Source: Zygnema cylindricum | Taxonomy: Eukaryota; Streptophyta; Zygnematophyceae; Zygnematales; Zygnemataceae | Reading direction: 5' to 3' | Assembly: GCA_037447655.1 (NCBI GenBank) | Contig: JBBHKE010002600.1 | Span: forward strand, 62,001-126,000 | Length of the DNA: 64,000 bases | Shown here: positions 46,701 through 58,640 of the stretch, one piece after another | How positions within the stretch are numbered: the stretch's first letter is position 1 | Layout: each line of letters opens with the position of its first letter | Translations under genes and position numbers: made by a program | Notes under the pieces: generated by a model | Database searches by the model: none | What the model was told of the DNA's origin: nothing | Seen by the model: the letters and a program-made list of their open reading frames with translations, nothing else

Positions 46701-49700
46701 TCAATGCCTCTCGTTTGGATCTAGAGGCTTTTCTAAAATTGCTGTAAACTTGACAGTATCACCTGCCTTACTCCATTGTTTCCACGAATGCCGTTTGTAC
46801 CCAAGAAGAGCCACAACATCAGTAAATGATTGCATTTTTTTTACCGGCTGGTAGAACCGATCCAACCAGATAAGACCTCCGGGCCGAAGAACCCTGCAAA
46901 ATACACGGAAAATCGTCAATATCGGGGTGAAAGAAACACATAAACTGGTGTGGTTATTTTCTCAGAATACACAGAGAACTCATCAAGATGGGGAAAAAAA
47001 AACACACCACATCTATTTGTTTGGTGTGGTCATTTTCTCACAATCCAGAATTAATTCAAAGTTAGAACATTAATAGGGCAAAAAAAAAAAAAAACATAAG
47101 GACTTGTACAGTTAAATTTCTTTCTTGGCAAGGTTAAAGACACACAAAGACACAGGATCACGACAGCCCCAATCAGCTCTCAGATATAGCAGAAATAGCA
47201 TGACCTATTATATCAGCATAAAAGCATAATACCATTCCCTGAATGAACAATAAAATGAGATGCCCATCTGTTGACACAACTTCACTGATGAAGGGACATC
47301 TTACATGCGACAAAAGGTCACATACGTTGGTAGACTCCTACAAACATCTCCATACAAGTGCGCAATAACCAAAGGGCTATATATGTTCAACAACGGAATT
47401 AATGAAGCCACATGAAAAGTACAGTGTACATACTTTAAAGATGGAAAAAGGTTGCATGTGTTTGGGACACACCGACACAATGTTTACATAAATACACGCT
47501 CAAGTGAAATGATTAATGAGATTCCTACCATGTACTTGATAGACCTACATTCTACTGCAGCAGCAAAACATAATATACAGTCCGTATTGGCTTTTACTTG
47601 ACAGTAACGAGTAGTTTTCGAACATCCCAGTTTTGACAGATCAACAACGAACAGCACTAACATTTGGTATCTTTTCCATTCCTCGTCATGTTTCCACCAG
47701 CCTACAGTCCTTCAAATCAATCTGCTCAATCTGCTTCTTTCTACCGTCCTTTTGCCGTGTGCAAAAGACAGAGTTCATAAAAGTAGGGAGGGCAATTTTC
47801 CCGTAATCGATAATCAGGTTTTTGGGAAGACCGCTAACGAAAATCTGCCCGATAAATCTATCAGAATATGTGTCAATGAAATTTGACAATTGGAGACAAA
47901 ACAATTCATTACACATAATACAGATGTCGGATTTCGATGTCAACAAACAAACTTTCCAATATTAAACAAAACAAAATATTCATCAAGTACAAATTGTGGT
48001 TTTTGATGTGTACGGTTGGTAGATTATCCAAAAAAGACGAGGTAAACAAAATATTTTATCGGCGTTCAAATGAGCAGCCAATAAATTTCAGGTTGATTAC
48101 AATGTAATCAACAAAGAACAAAAAAGAGAAATTCAGAAGAGGACGAGGAATTCAAAAGAGAGAATTGAAAAGAGTATTTTTGTAGCATTCGATTTGCAGA
48201 AGTAGAACTTCACATACTTTTAGCTTACAATTTTTGTTGAGTCATGTACGGTAGTACTACCCTACTATGCCATACATATCTTTTATCACCGATTATCAAG
48301 ATAATTGGCAATAATCGAAACATACCATTATTCAGTCATGCCAACAAATATCGGTGGATGCAACCAATCACCAATTTTGACACAACAACCGAAAAGTTAA
48401 GAATCTCTAATAAATATAAGGAGATAAGGAGATTGCTTATAGTCGTGTTAGATAGTCATCCAAGTAAGCTAGCCAAGTCTGAGCAAGGCTCCCTAAAACT
48501 CCACAAAAACCCACACATGAATTCTGCTGTTTCCTATGTTCAGGAGAGAGCAAGGTGTAGAAGTAAGAACTGAAGGAAAAGACAAAATACCACAACATCA
48601 AAATGGAAAACTTGCCAGAACTTTGTGGATATTTTGGACCAGCAGTAAGCTACACCGTGAATCGCTTTTATTGTTAATGCTTTTTTTCGCACTTAAAACA
48701 TCTTTTCTCTGTGCACGCTTGTCGGATTGAATCCGGCGGTTTCAATTGAAAGGTAAGGTTCTCACCTTCCGATTGGTGGTCTCCAATCATAAACCAGACA
48801 CGTGTGCACAGAGAAATGATGCTTTAAGTGGGACAAAAAACATTAACACTATAAGCAATTCACGGTGTATCTTCCTTTGCGGAATCTTACTCCCTATCCT
48901 CCACACTACTTCGGGACAGTAGTTAAGGTCCTGATATAGAGTTTTGACACAGTCTACACGGACAAAAATTAAACCCAAGTCATACAAACCACGTGTGAAT
49001 AAAACCAAGTTTTTTGTAAAGATTCAGTCAATGGCAGTGTACAAGAGAAAATACGTACCGATCCCAGTCAAATATCAAGAATTCGAAGTCTTCTAAAGAC
49101 AACATCTGGACCGCATGTTGAGAGTGAATGATGTCGAAGGTCCTGTCAAAAAAGGGCAGTCTTGCTTTCATGGGAATATGCAACGCTAACAGTCCCCTTA
49201 AGGCCATTGTCTCTAAAAAGGGAGCTCCAGTGTTCATCCCCGTAGTGATTACTGTGATGTTGTGTGATGCAAGCAAGGCAGCAAAAGAGCCAGAACCACC
49301 GGCGACGTCCAAACCCAGACGAAGAGAATCTGGTGGAAGAGGAAAAGAAAGAAACAAAAATGGGTTACTACTACAAAAACCACTGGATATTGGAAGGACA
49401 GCCATGATGCTGACCACTTTCCATTCACCAAAGAGCAATAGCTTGACACATAGAAAGCCCAAGTAGACATAAAACCAACCTGCCCAAAGAACAAAAACAC
49501 TCCTGAAAGAGCATACATTTTCCACGGACTCTGGTACAGCTATGCCAAAGGGCCTTCCGACTCCACACATTCAACACATATTTTTATACCACTATACTTT
49601 ATAGAGACAAAATCCCCAATGCCAACTTGCCATGTTCAGTCAAGCATCAGACTTCGTTGTAGGAAGATTGAAGATTTTTTTGTCAAGCGACTCGCATCAG

Positions 49701-52700
49701 TAACCTTTGAATTCATTTGATTTATGCCATATACATGGAAGAGACCAAAAGCAGTCTCTTGCCATGACGATCTATCAATACATAAGTTGCATTTGAGAAG
49801 AAACCTACCCTTCTTCAAAGCAAGCACATCTTTAAGTACCAAATTACGTTGCTCAATCCAGTCCCATCGTGTTGCTTCCGTCTTCCAGTTAAAACACTCC
49901 CGACAATCACCAGCACTTCTTGACTGCAGATAAATAAACAGAACACTAATCAACACGGATCTGCCAAAATTCACTTTGTTTACAAGTCCAAAACCACGAG
50001 GAGACACAAGTAAACTACACAGTAAATCTTTATTAGCAGTACTAACACTAATTCCCTGCTGTTTTTTTTTTTTTTTTCTGCTCCTGGACATAAAATAACG
50101 CTAATAATACTTAGCATTTATTCCTGAACCCAAGTTTGTTGAACAGTTATAAATTGTCCATGTTGCTCGGACTTGAATTGGAATTGATGACACTAAAACA
50201 AACCCCACGCTATTTATTTCTTAACGCTAATAAATTCATGGTGTAGCATATCCTGATAGAATTTCCTATTAATTGTGGCCTGTGAAATAACTTCATATAC
50301 ATTAACAGCCATCAGAACAATTCCGTTTCCGTACAGAAACAGAGATGACAAAAGTGCATAACTGTAACTGATCCCCACAATGCTCTATTTTCTCAATGTA
50401 TACTGCCTAGGAATGTATACATAGAATAACGTAATTAACACAAAACACAGAAGCCTAAGAGCACACTGCGAATTTGCATGCTGGAAAAGAGTGTGAATAA
50501 AAAACACAACAAATCAAAGGAAAAGATAAGAATACCAAAGCCCCATACGTGGAGATAAGGACAAGAGAGCACTCCGAAATCATCAGTTTTTGCCCCCCAG
50601 TTGTAAGAAGGATGTCAGATTTTTACCCGTAAACACTCAAAGCTATCACAAGTATAATGATTCCAGGCTATATTGTTCAAGCTCGGATCAGTCCAAAGGG
50701 CCTGCAAAGACAACAAAGACTTTGTAAGGATCGGAAACATGTCACAAGAGGTCGTCATGTCATCACTACAGAGGTGTCAAAGTTAGGAATAGCCCAACAT
50801 AAATTCTCCACCAGGTACGAAAACCTCATTCAGTACCCTTTTTTACTCTCATAAACCATTTGAGAAGCAGTCTGAACAACCGCATACATTTACCACACGA
50901 ACTTCCTAAAACAAAATAAAAGGGATAGACAAATGTACCATCATGATGAAATTGTAATGCACTTCCACAGCATTCCATTTGCTTGTGGGCATGAGAAACA
51001 GGACACTTTGACCTCTCCAGTAACCATGCTCTACTAGAGGTACGAAATGACTTTGCTATTTCTAATTTTCCAGAAAGTAAACTGAGTTTTTTGTTGTAAC
51101 GGCGGAAGCCAATCAGAATCTCGGCGTTTGGGTAACCAACAAAGACGGGAAAAAATATAAGCTTCTTTAATTTCCAGTTAGCAAAATAAAGCGAACTGGG
51201 TAACTAACAAAGAACGACCCAATAATGAAAATTCCAACGGGCAGAACCAGAAGTTACACCACTGTGACAAAAAAAAAAGACTTACCTTCGCTGCTGGGAG
51301 AGGCTCCTCAAAATTTGGTGGAATGGGAACAAAACAGTCCCGAGGGGGAATTTGGAAGCAGTCCTGTTGTGATCAGGGCACAGTTAGGACATAAAAAGAC
51401 AGAACAGCAGGTATGGCCACTGCTACAAATGCAGAAAAAGCAATAAGGGATTGAAGTTTCCAAGTCGTATCAGTTCCCTCGTCTGTTAAGACTTTGACTA
51501 GGCAATCGGAAAGACAAAAAACAAATGAAACAATTTGATAACATATAATACCTTGGCAAAGATAAGGCTTTGAACGGATGGCCAGTCATCTGGACACAAA
51601 TCACCACGTTTGTAACCGTTCATATAGGCGTCCCATTCATCCACTGTCGCCTGCAGGTTCAAAAAAAAAAGATGAATTGCGATAGCTGGGCAAAAAGGGA
51701 AACGAAATGTTTGAAGACCCGTTTGTTTCCAGGCGTTCCAACAAAGTGGAAATGGTAAACATCCACGTCACGTCTTGTTCATTATTCCCCTTATAGGATA
51801 GTTAAACAAGTGATTACAGACGTTATTGTCCAGTAATCACAGTAATCGTACAGAGAAGTGTGCGATTCATACATTTTTCTGTACAATTACTGGCCAGTAA
51901 AACCAGTAGCCCCGTGTGTGATTACCTTGTAAATCAACTCCAAACAACATCGAAAATGTTCCTGAATTCCCAGTGTGATTTTAAAAGCGGACCCTTATCC
52001 ATGTCGACTAACTAACGCTTTTGAAGAAAAAAACAACCCCAAGCGTTGAACAAGGACTTCCCGAGTTGACAAACGCGGTTAAAAGATAAAAGCACTAATT
52101 GCACAACAGGCAAGTGCGTTTGTCACTTCACTGCCCATCACTATTAGTGTAAAGGAGTTATTAGTGTCAATGCAGGATTTAGAATGTAAAATACTAATTT
52201 AAAGTAGGGAGATATAGCAACTTCCCTTCAATGTAGTCCACTCCCTTCAGCAGGGTTAAAAAATAAGATTATTAACACTACTTTGTGACTTTTGGTCAAA
52301 AGAACCCGCGACCGAATTGGTGTTATTAACATTAATAGCGACAGGCAATGTAGCTCTAGAGAAGCAGTGAAAGTTCATGAAATGAAAAAGGACAAGATAT
52401 AAGGGAGAAATGGAAAGAAATGCATCTATGCAAGGATCACTTTTATCACCTTGACAAACAGACAGTGACACAGAGGGAGAGAGAGAACCTTCCCACTGCA
52501 TTATTAATTTTCTCGCCTCCATTTTTGAATATCAAATGTAAAACTCAAAAAACATCTATATCCAGCTTAAATAAGTAAACGCTGACAAGAACAAGCAAGC
52601 GTCAACAAAGTACCCCCATACATACATCATCATACATCATTTGACATCATGAATTTGAAATAAAAAAGAAAAAACCATTTGAGAATCTACCTTACACGTA

Positions 52701-53963
52701 ACAAGCCCGGGGAAAGTGATATTTTCGCGTTGAGCTGCAGATATGATAAAATTGTGGTTAGCCGATCTCTTTCTAAATTTTACAGTTGATGTTGCTCCTG
52801 GTGGATCATCCACAAACTCTACAACTATCTTTTTAACCGTATCATCTGGAAGAATGTCCTCGCTACCGTCGTTTACCGGGTCAGCTTCATGCGAATCAGA
52901 CGGGTCAGTCCAATCGGACTCTTCTAAACCATGGGTCACTTTTCCACTGTCATAATCATTAGGTTTCGCTTTATCAAAGTCGTCAACTCTCTTTTCGCAG
53001 CCTTTGTGCCTGAAACAAAGGATCAGGCTAAAAAAGAAGAAGTTGGTAACACGTCAGAATACAAAACCATGACAACATGGATCCACATGATGCCACTGTT
53101 GTCTTAAATATTAAAAAAACAGGAAACGTTCGCCATTTTCTCTAAAACTATGCTGAAACGAAAATCAATACCAAAAAGGAAGCGAAATCTCAAAATGCTG
53201 TGGTTGCAAAGTTTCAAGCAAAGAAGAAAAAAAAAATGAAATAATGATAGGCAAGATAGTGTCAGCATTATTACCTGGATTCCAGCTCACGTAACGTCTC
53301 TTCAGTAGGACACTTTATATTCAAAAACTTGAAGATCCAAGTGTCTGGACCAGTTTCAGGAGGCCATGCAAGAAGTCTGGCTGCTCCTCCAGCAAGAATA
53401 ATGATTGATGTCCAAATAACAGAATTCCTACATACAATATGCCCTTAAGACCCATATTGTATTGGTCGAAAAATGAAAAAAAATAGTTACAGGGTTGAGT
53501 TGCACATCGATCGATAGAGAATTAAACGTCATGTCTAAATTTTGAAAAAAAATCGGATAAAAAAAATAATTTCTGTGAGTTTTGAGGTAAAACTTATTTA
53601 AACCGTCAGATTCAAACGATCGGACGGTCGCTGATCAAAGTAGCGATCTAAGAAGATTACATGAACTTACGAAAGGACTATCTGTCATATTAGCGTCTGC
53701 AAATTTGAACATCCGCGTGTTTTAGTTCGCTAAAAAATTTCGTCCGTCGGCGTGCGTTGAACTATGATCATACGTCAGATACGTACGTCCGTACAAAAGT
53801 GTCCACAGCACACACCCATACAGTATGCCTACTCTACGCGAGTTTAGTGCCAAGTTTTGTGCACCTACCAAAGGCCTACCATAAAAACGCCTACTTTTCA
53901 ACTAGACTCACCACGTATAGCGGTTCCAAATTGTTTTCGCATGTGATCTTTTTTAAGAAGCAT
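46701..53963 (-). CDS. plant SAM-dependent methyltransferase (At5g40830/At3g27230-type family)
   Basis: Nine exons, 5' to 3': 53,963-53,912, 53,443-53,275, 53,009-52,691, 51,650-51,552, 51,363-51,286, 50,701-50,627, 49,923-49,809, 49,329-49,059 and 46,893-46,701. They total 1,371 coding bases (456 residues) with every phase in agreement. The N terminus has a membrane-anchor-like stretch (VIWTSIIILAGGAARLLAW), as in this family. A Cys/Pro-containing region follows (DLCPDDWPSVQSLIF; FQIPPRDCFVPIPP; HYTCDSFECL), then the SAM-binding motif LGLDVAGGSGSFAALL, RTFDIIHSQHAV, and after the last intron VLRPGGLIWLDRFY. These blocks match plant proteins annotated only as SAM-dependent methyltransferases, probably Golgi or endomembrane; the substrate is unknown. 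Introns 1, 3, 6 and 8 carry MITEs. No frameshift or stop is seen. Exon 1 is the least certain part. Confidence 0.86.
48653..48867 (+). mobile_element. small family A MITE with internal hairpin, in intron 8
   Basis: CACCGTGAATCGCTTTTATT and ATAAGCAATTCACGGTG termini, TA on both sides. Internal arms AAAACATCTTTTCTCTGTGC and GCACAGAGAAATGATGCTTT allow a long fold-back. Sister of 44,035-44,253. Confidence 0.8.
50018..50243 (+). mobile_element. family A MITE in intron 6
   Basis: CACAGTAAATCTTTATTAGC and CTAATAAATTCATGGTG are diverged inverted termini flanked by TA; 226 bp, spliced out with the intron. Confidence 0.65.
52129..52350 (+). mobile_element. diverged family A MITE in intron 3
   Basis: CACTGCCCATCACTATTAG and TAATAGCGACAGGCAATG are inverted relatives. 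The right flank is TA, the left is TT. No coding capacity. Confidence 0.6.
53431..53904 (+). mobile_element. family E MITE, left-truncated, forming intron 1
   Basis: Collinear with 17,110-17,597: CATACAATATGCCCTTAAG, ATATTGTATTGGTCG, TTTGAGGTAAAACTT, CTACTCTACGCGAGTTTAG and a terminus CCTACTTTTCAACTA. About 55 bases of the left end are missing. It fills the gap between exons 1 and 2 of the methyltransferase; the donor lies only a few bases beyond its right end. Confidence 0.8.
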
Positions 53964-54807
53964 CGATACAGTACAATAGTGTACGAAAGTTTTACGGATT
54001 GCATGTGGAAACCCAATAATGATTGTGGACACTTGACACCCTAAAAAATCGTACGAAGCTGTACACTGCCAGGACACCTAACTGGGTCATGAGAGGTGTC
54101 CAATCAACCCCATTAAGTCATTAACAAATATCCGTCCGTACTGAGGGCTTTTTAATACCCTCTCTGAAGAACGCGCGCGGAGATGCGCCGCCAACGCCCA
54201 ACGGACAACGGTGGATGTACCGATTTCATTGATGGCTCGTTGCTTTCACCAAGGTTGGTGACGTGACATCATGCCGATTTTTTTACGGCGTGGACGAATC
54301 GGACCAACTATGTTTGGTGCCAAGCCGTCAATCTGCTGTACGTCACTCGTGCGGCCCGGCACTGGTGTAGAAGCTACAGTAATATATGAATAGTGAGTCA
54401 CATAAAGTACGGTGTCATCGGAAAAAAAACAAATGAGGATGCCACTTGGTTTTCAAGGGTGCGAACTCGTGCATAGACACTGTCATACTGCTGTTTCGGC
54501 GGTTGGGAAGCAGACACATTACTGTACGGTCAGTCTTTCCTACCAAAGTTTGGTCCTCTGCCAGACGTATCATAACCGACATTAGTCTTTCCACTTTTTG
54601 TCGGTCCAAGGTTAGTGAGCTACAATCACCAATCAAATGACATCCTGAGTCAAATTGAAACTACAGTACAGTACAGTACCGTACTGTAATTTCATCAAAC
54701 TCTGGTGTGTCAACAATTCAACATGTCTGCCTCAACACGTGCCCCTTAAAATGTGAAGATGCTAATGAAAGACAGACATACATCTACGTGGCTGCTACAG
54801 TACAGTA
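53964..54807. other. 5' flank of the methyltransferase gene; no other gene
   Basis: No recognisable exon. CAGTACAGTACAGTACCGTACTG (54,663-54,686) is a GTAC repeat. Presumed promoter of the minus-strand gene lies here, but no single motif stands out. Confidence 0.4.
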
Positions 54808-55002
54808 CACCGCCAATCGCTATTAGAGTCAAGGATTAAATAGCGTCAAAAAACAATTAGCGTTATTGATTCTAATTTAATACCTGAGACGTGGCAGATT
54901 ATGGTACACGTACTTAAATAGCGCTATTAATTGTATTTCAGGTTATTTTTTTTAAAAGGGGCACCGAATTGGCGTTATATACTCTAATAGCGATTGACGG
55001 TG
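54808..55002 (+). mobile_element. short family A MITE
   Basis: CACCGCCAATCGCTATTAG and CTAATAGCGATTGACGGTG are well-matched inverted termini with TA flanks; 195 bp. Confidence 0.8.
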
Positions 55003-55363
55003 TACTGTACTTTTGCACCGTTGAAATACGAGTTTGGCCGCGATGCAAATTTGACGTTTTCACATGTAAACGTCAGCAAATCGTAGTGCCTTTTCAGCCA
55101 GAGAAACCGGCATGAAATAAACCCGCACGGCCCAAGCAAACCTATCTTAACCCTAACAGCACTGTACAGTGTCCCACATTTCCCACTTAACTACAGTCCA
55201 GTTTTGTACAGTACGGTATCTGGATATCATGCGTTTTTGCCAACATGTTTGTCGGAATCTTGACCGAATCTAGACGATGTCCAGAACTGCAGAATCTTAC
55301 CAATTGTAACCATCTCCTTTGTCATCGGTAGATTTACCGTACCTCATGAATCGACAGAGAGAA

Positions 55364-55893
55364 CACCGCGCATCGTTATTAGTGTCAAAGTTTAAATAGT
55401 GTGTAAGTAAATATACCGTCATTGACGCTAATTAAGAATTTGAAAATAAATAAAAAAAAGGTTTATTCTAATTTCAGTGTTAACGCTAATTTGGAACAGC
55501 AAAAATGGAAAATTTTCTGTACGATTATATACATTATTATATGTATCCGTACAAAATATAAAAAATCGTACACCGTAGTAAATTTTTACTCATGCCGTCA
55601 TTAATTACGGGTCAGACCAATCCCATTTTTTAGCGCATGTTCCTTTGCAGCGTCCGATTTAATTCATTTTTTGTAAAATTTTTCACTTGAAAAGGTAGAC
55701 TTTATGTACGGTCTGGACATCGACCGTACACTACGCCATTTAGATCTCATTGAACTTTAGTTCTTTACGCTATTTTGTGCCAGTACTCAACTAACGTCAA
55801 GGAAAAATTAAAATCATGTATCCTATTTGAGGAAAAAATCAAAGTTTTAAGAACCCAAATTAGTGACTTTGACTCTAATAACGATGCGCGGTG
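55364..55893 (+). mobile_element. family A MITE, 540-bp subfamily
   Basis: CACCGCGCATCGTTATTAG and AATAACGATGCGCGGTG termini; TA at the right. Internal order matches 41,599-42,137. Confidence 0.8.
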
Positions 55894-55912
55894 TACAGTC
55901 TAGGTTCCTTAC

Positions 55913-56224
55913 ATAGTTCAAAAGTAGGTGAAAGTAGGCCCATACAATATGCCTATTGTATGTAAAACATACAATATGACCTTAAGATCCATATTGTATT
56001 TGGACCTATTCGGACCAATTAAAACATTCGGACCAAGAATTGGACCAATTAAAACATTCGGACCAAAAATATTTATTTACACCGTCAGATTCCGACGATC
56101 GGACGGTCGATGATCAAAGTAGCGATCTAAGAAGATCACATGAAAAGCCCATAAGTCCATAACACAACTTAAGATAAAGTCGCCGACCAAAGGCCTACGA
56201 TAAAAACGACTACTTTTGAACTAT
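55913..56224 (+). mobile_element. family E MITE with exact 10-bp TSD
   Basis: ATAGTTCAAAAGTAGG and CTACTTTTGAACTAT termini. The direct repeat GGTTCCTTAC stands at 55,903-55,912 and at 56,225-56,234. A 9-11-bp duplication is the Mutator signature. At 312 bp it is an internally deleted copy. Confidence 0.88.
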
Positions 56225-56805
56225 GGTTCCTTACCACCACAACAATATTTCGTCATCAACTAATCAGCTATTGGGAGAGAAACTTTATTACAGAAAGTGC
56301 GATGGAAAAACCATCAAAGTACAAAGGGGGTAAAAAAAAGAAAAAACACATTTAAAGACAACAGGAGCCAACAATTACTAAAACAAAACAAAACAAACAA
56401 ATGAGGAAACCAAAAGAACTAGGCAAATTGGCAAGAATAAACAAAATACCAAAGATGACTAGACAAAAAAGATGTAGACTGCATCTCGAGGAGAAAGGTT
56501 TGGGAGGCCCCCGGTATCATCCGCCACCGTGCTTCGACGGAGAAGGGCCGCGGCTTGAGCTCGTTGAAGGGCAACTGATACACGCTGACGGTAAAAAGCA
56601 ACGAGAAGACTTCGGGGAGGACTCCCTGGACCCCTGGGTTCAAAAGCTTTATAAGCACAGTTGCGGAGGAAAACATCGAAAGACTTGTCCAAAAAACCAA
56701 AAATCTATGCTGCAAGTGGGACAAATTGGTCCGCTCGGTCTCTGTGAGCGTAATCCATTTCCTTAGAAGCCGCTGCGTCCCAAGCCGCCACGCATGTATG
56801 CACTA

Positions 56806-57213
56806 CTACACGAGAAGAAACGTGGGTCCCAAGGACCAATCACCCAAGGTCCACCCAGACCCGTGGAGGTAAATGAGGTCTACCCGAGGACTTCGGAAAC
56901 CACTAGATTGGGAACGAGGAGGTAAGATATGGAAAACTTCCCTCTTCCCAGTGTAGCCTGCTTCGACGCCAATCGCAGCAATCGCATCTAGAACGAAATC
57001 ATGCGCGACTCTACATTCACCCCCCCGTGAGCAACGAAGTAAATGGATGCCGTAGGAGTCAGTAGATTGGTTACACACACACTTTGGGCGCCAAAGAAAC
57101 AGAGGGTGAGGCAAACCGAAACGAACGCGAGTAACAGAGGTGAATTGGTCAGACGTCAGACGAAGGGTGCTGCTTGTAACCATGCTGTAGCCCCCGACCC
57201 AAAACACAAGCAT
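56806..57213 (-). pseudogene. LINE C-terminal Cys/His region, possible restriction-like endonuclease
   Basis: The frame includes CVCNQSTDSYGIHLLRCSRGG, a C-x-C...H...C zinc-type cluster, then RVAHDFVLDAIAAIG and SPRVDLIYLHG. The Cys/His cluster followed by an R-V-D-L stretch resembles the layout of restriction-like endonuclease LINEs. The catalytic residues cannot be assigned confidently. Confidence 0.5.
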
Positions 57214-57764
57214 AAACCAGCACGCGATTGAGTCGACGGTAGCGCGTTTAATAGGTCATGGAATTCTACGGCTGCCAACTGCTCGGATATGCGTTGTTGC
57301 AAATGGAAGTTATTGTCAGCAATACGAGACGGAAAAGGCGGAACTTGGTTACGGGCATCAGGTAGTAGGAGTGCACAAGCAGAGAGAAGAGCTTGATGTA
57401 AAGGAAAAATATTGTCCTCTACTCTAGAGACGACTTGGGCTAGAATGGGAACATCATTTCCTATAAAACAGGAAGTGGTGGCGGGCGCCACTAAAGCCCA
57501 ACTACCCAAATAAGTCGCTTGGGCAACTCGAGCAACTAGAATCAAACCTAAACCTCCGTTGGAAATTGGAAGGCTAACTTGACGGCGTGCAAATGAGCCC
57601 TCTGGCTGATCAAAAATCCCATGCCCAACGAGGTGATAGAGAACACTAAAAAGTCGATCGTCGAACTCCTTTAAAGAGGACAAAAATGGAGCCGTTGGTG
57701 GTAATGTTTGTGCGAGATAGAGAGGTCGTTGAGAAAAACAACAAGTGAGGATTTGAAATGCCAC
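57156..57764 (-). pseudogene. LINE post-RT (thumb and connection) region
   Basis: A 202-codon frame reads RPLYLAQTLPP, FDDRLFSVLYHLVG, then LPISNGGLGL and ATYLGSWAL. The GGLGL plus A-x-Y-L-x-S pattern is characteristic of the segment following the reverse transcriptase in many LINEs. It overlaps the next fragment in another frame. Confidence 0.65.
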
Positions 57765-57959
57765 TTGGGAGTCGGAGAGCTTAGGAAGGTCATCAGAGTG
57801 CGAGAGTCCTCCAACAAATCATCAGTCACAACTAAGTTCACAAAAGATGGGGCACCGATAGGAAAGCCTAAAACTTTCATACAATCCGTCGAAGATGCAA
57901 TTCGAAACCCACAAGATAGGAAAATATGAAAGTAATCATAGCGGGCGCCATGTCACACA

Positions 57960-58640
57960 TTTAGACGGCTAAACAGACAAACCAATCATACGAAGTTGCT
58001 CCGCAAAATAGGAAAAGGCATATAAAACTTGGTCAAGAGGGCCCACAATACTAGTATCATTCACAATCGAATCGAATAAACAACCAAGGAAAGTTGTAGC
58101 AGAGTCCCGTAAAGCTTGAGGGTGAGCTAATGCAAAAATCCCCCACCTCAAAGAATCACCTTGGCGGGTGCCAATCGCACACTCGAAAGTGGCAACCTCA
58201 CCAAAGGGACCTCCAAAAAGAAAGATGAGGGAGCTTAGGCGAGAATAAAATGCATGAACAAAAATGAGAATTCGGTTTATAGGAGATGGAGCATGTCACA
58301 ATTCTCGAAGATAACATTACGGTTGACAGTGTTAAAGGTGTTAGCAACATCTACCTAAAAGACCACCCAATCCGGGTGGAGATCGAAAACAGCCCAAAGA
58401 CCATGAACAACCGCCTCACAACCCCCATTTGTAGCAACGCCGAACTGGTGCGGTGATTAATGGTCATGGAAAGCCCCTTGGAGTTTAATACACATCATGC
58501 CAGCGACCAAACAGTACAGCACCTCAATAATAACAATTGGGTGAATTCCCTTAGCAGGCTTAGTAACAGCGACAAGGCGAGCCGTAGAAAGATGGGGTAC
58601 AACATTGTGTCGAACATATCATCGAGCCATCTCTGAAGCC
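57960..58640 (-). pseudogene. LINE reverse transcriptase, broken
   Basis: In order on the minus strand: RLVAVTKPAKGIHPIVIIEV, DLHPDWVVF then stop, VDVANTFNTVN (RT motif A), CAIGTRQGDSLR (motif B) and SIVNDTSIVGP, where families usually show a D-D pair. The motif C aspartate pair is changed to N-D and an in-frame stop precedes motif A, so the enzyme is dead. Confidence 0.7.

Noticed and set aside
47686-47946. Separate small gene on the minus strand
   Set aside because: An 86-codon frame in intron 8 of the methyltransferase gene, with no recognisable motif.
56401-57231. Plus-strand open frames over the LINE
   Set aside because: The minus strand carries the recognisable RT-associated residues; the plus frames have none.
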